A stretch of DNA of 24,696 bases from Bacteroidales bacterium GP3. GTDB lineage: Bacteria; Bacteroidota; Bacteroidia; Bacteroidales; Muribaculaceae. The stretch lies in assembly GCA_001701075.1 (NCBI GenBank), contig DAAK01000220.1, positions 9,296-33,991 of the forward strand, in the 5' to 3' direction. Below, in pieces: positions 23,428 to 24,696 of the stretch. A program made the position numbers and the translations under genes. Within the stretch, counting starts at the first letter, position 1, and each line of letters opens with the position of its first letter. The notes below the pieces were generated by a model, which saw nothing but the letters and a program-made list of their open reading frames with translations, did not search any database and was not told the DNA's origin.

Positions 23428-24696
23428 TTATTTGATTGTGATGACCTCTCCGTCATATGCATATTCTACTCCGGGAGGAAGAATTGCTGAAATCTCTTGA
23501 TGTGTTCCGAGGTTATGGCACGCGTGTGTCAGATAGCAGCGCTTTGGCTTCAGTTCTTCGATAAGCTCGAGCGCTTCTGGAAGTATCAGATGAGCAAAAT
23601 GCGGTTGATGCACTCTCAGACAGTTGAGGATGAGGACTTCAAGATTCTTCAGCTTATCCTTTTCGCTGTCTGGAATTGTCTTAGCATCGGTGACATATGC
23701 AAAATCTCCTATCCGGTAGCCATATATTGGGAGTTGACCATGCATCACTTCTATAGGGATGATTTCTAATCCGTTTATTATAAACGGACGACAATCTACT
23801 TCGTGAAGATCCAACTTCGGGACCCCTGGATATGGATGTGGCCTGAAGCAGTAGTCCACGCGAGTACGCAGGTCTTTTGCAGTCTTATGATTAGTAAAAA
23901 TAGGAAGATCTCTGTCAAAACAGAATGGACGCACGTCGTCGATGCCTCCAACATGGTCATAGTGCTGATGTGTCAGCAACACTGCATCAAGTCTGCTGAG
24001 TCCAAGTCTGAGAGCCTGCTGGCGCAGGTCGGGAGAAGCGTCGATTAGTATCCTCATTCCATGGGTCTCTACCAATACTGATGCCCTTAGTCGTTTGTCC
24101 TTTGGATCAGTCGACATGCATGTGCGGCATGTGCATCCTATTTCCGGCACACCTTTGGATGTGCCGCTACCAAGAATTGTGACTTTTATGTCAGAATCTA
24201 TGTAGTTGACCTCTGGCTGAAGTTCTATGCCAAATTTCAGTTTTACTGTTTTGACAATATGTGAAGCAAGATCTGCCACGTCCTTTCCTGTCGCAGCTCC
24301 TGTGTTGGCAATTACAAGAGGTTGGTTTGGCCAGACTTCTGCACCTCCAATTTTGTAGCCTTTAAGGCCAGAATGGTCTATGAGCCATGCGGCAGAAAGT
24401 TTCACTTTCCCTTCTTCACTCGATGGATAGGTAGGTATCTCTAATCCTCGTGGCTTTATTTCCTCTTGAAAATAATAGCTGTTGATTTCCGGATTTTTGA
24501 AAAATGACCCAGCGCTGCCGATGAGGGCAGGATTAGGAAGTTTGCTGTCGCGAAGCCTTATCACTTCATCAGCCAGCTCGCGAGTAGATGGTGTCCTTCC
24601 TAATGATTCCGCAAATTTCTTGAGTGGTGCATATTCAAGATTTCTTGCATCTGTACCAATCCGGAGTTTATAGCTCACTTGCATCACTATGAGCTT
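23428..24696 (-). CDS. murB: MurB C-terminal part fused to a PhnP-like MBL-fold hydrolase (5' end outside window)
   Basis: The frame is open to the right edge, so the start lies beyond the window. Numbering from the GTG at 24685-24687, residues 1-163 are the end of MurB (UDP-N-acetylenolpyruvoylglucosamine reductase, type I). They contain GSAGSFFKNPEI with the catalytic Ser at 61, and LQPEV with the catalytic Glu at 159. Residues 168-419 are a metallo-beta-lactamase-fold domain like PhnP: a Cys cluster GCTCRTC (185, 187, 190), THQHYDHVGG (H240, H242, D244, H245), and later YVTDAKTIP and LTHACHN. The frame is continuous across the junction, with no ATG, GTG or TTG between the MurB end and the first MBL strand. 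The MBL substrate is unknown. Confidence 0.88.
   Translation of the reverse strand, partial: KLIVMQVSYKLRIGTDARNLEYAPLKKFAESLGRTPSTRELADEVIRLRDSKLPNPALIGSAGSFFKNPEINSYYFQEEIKPRGLEIPTYPSSEEGKVKLSAAWLIDHSGLKGYKIGGAEVWPNQPLVIANTGAATGKDVADLASHIVKTVKLKFGIELQPEVNYIDSDIKVTILGSGTSKGVPEIGCTCRTCMSTDPKDKRLRASVLVETHGMRILIDASPDLRQQALRLGLSRLDAVLLTHQHYDHVGGIDDVRPFCFDRDLPIFTNHKTAKDLRTRVDYCFRPHPYPGVPKLDLHEVDCRPFIINGLEIIPIEVMHGQLPIYGYRIGDFAYVTDAKTIPDSEKDKLKNLEVLILNCLRVHQPHFAHLILPEALELIEELKPKRCYLTHACHNLGTHQEISAILPPGVEYAYDGEVITIK

Overview
The window looks like a chromosomal segment of a Bacteroidota bacterium, most likely order Bacteroidales (a Muribaculaceae-like gut commensal would fit, but the family is a guess). 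The evidence is: (1) several promoters that match the Bacteroidota sigma-ABfr consensus (TTTG, 19-20 bp, TAnnTTTG); (2) a TonB with the Bacteroidota N-terminal signature, encoded with one ExbB and two enlarged ExbD proteins; (3) a complete Na+-translocating NADH:quinone reductase operon; (4) long AT-rich intergenic regions. Every region carries housekeeping or transport genes. I see no RNA genes, CRISPR arrays, phage genes or insertion sequences.

Layout, left to right. 10-5936 (minus): nqrABCDEF, read from right to left, with an 8-bp tandem repeat between nqrA and nqrB. 6142-7779 (minus): an exported TPR protein with its own promoter and terminator. 7956-13759 (minus): an energy-transduction operon exbB-exbD-exbD-tonB, followed after a strong terminator-like hairpin by a small two-helix membrane protein, a PstS-like lipoprotein and a COG4299/NagX-type membrane acyltransferase. 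14079-15332 (minus): pgk. 15568-17761 (plus): a sugar kinase of the AmgK type fused to a RapZ C-terminal domain, then a MurU-like nucleotidyltransferase. 17765-17947 (minus): a small membrane protein. 18119-19533 (minus): ndk and a LysM-containing M23 peptidase. 19903-21342 (plus): an MscS-family channel behind a 17-bp-period AT-rich repeat. 21339-24696 (minus): rsmE, a nucleoside-type MFS transporter and the 3' part of a murB gene fused in frame to a PhnP-like metallo-beta-lactamase-fold hydrolase; this last gene runs off the right edge.

Themes. The Nqr complex makes the sodium gradient, while ExbB/ExbD/TonB spends the proton gradient on outer-membrane transport. Several genes concern peptidoglycan: the kinase/nucleotidyltransferase pair resembles the AmgK-MurU route that converts MurNAc to UDP-MurNAc, MurB makes the same UDP-MurNAc de novo, and the M23 peptidase remodels the wall. 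The two domain fusions (AmgK-like/RapZ-C and MurB/MBL) are the observations most worth following. No wholly novel system can be demonstrated from sequence alone.
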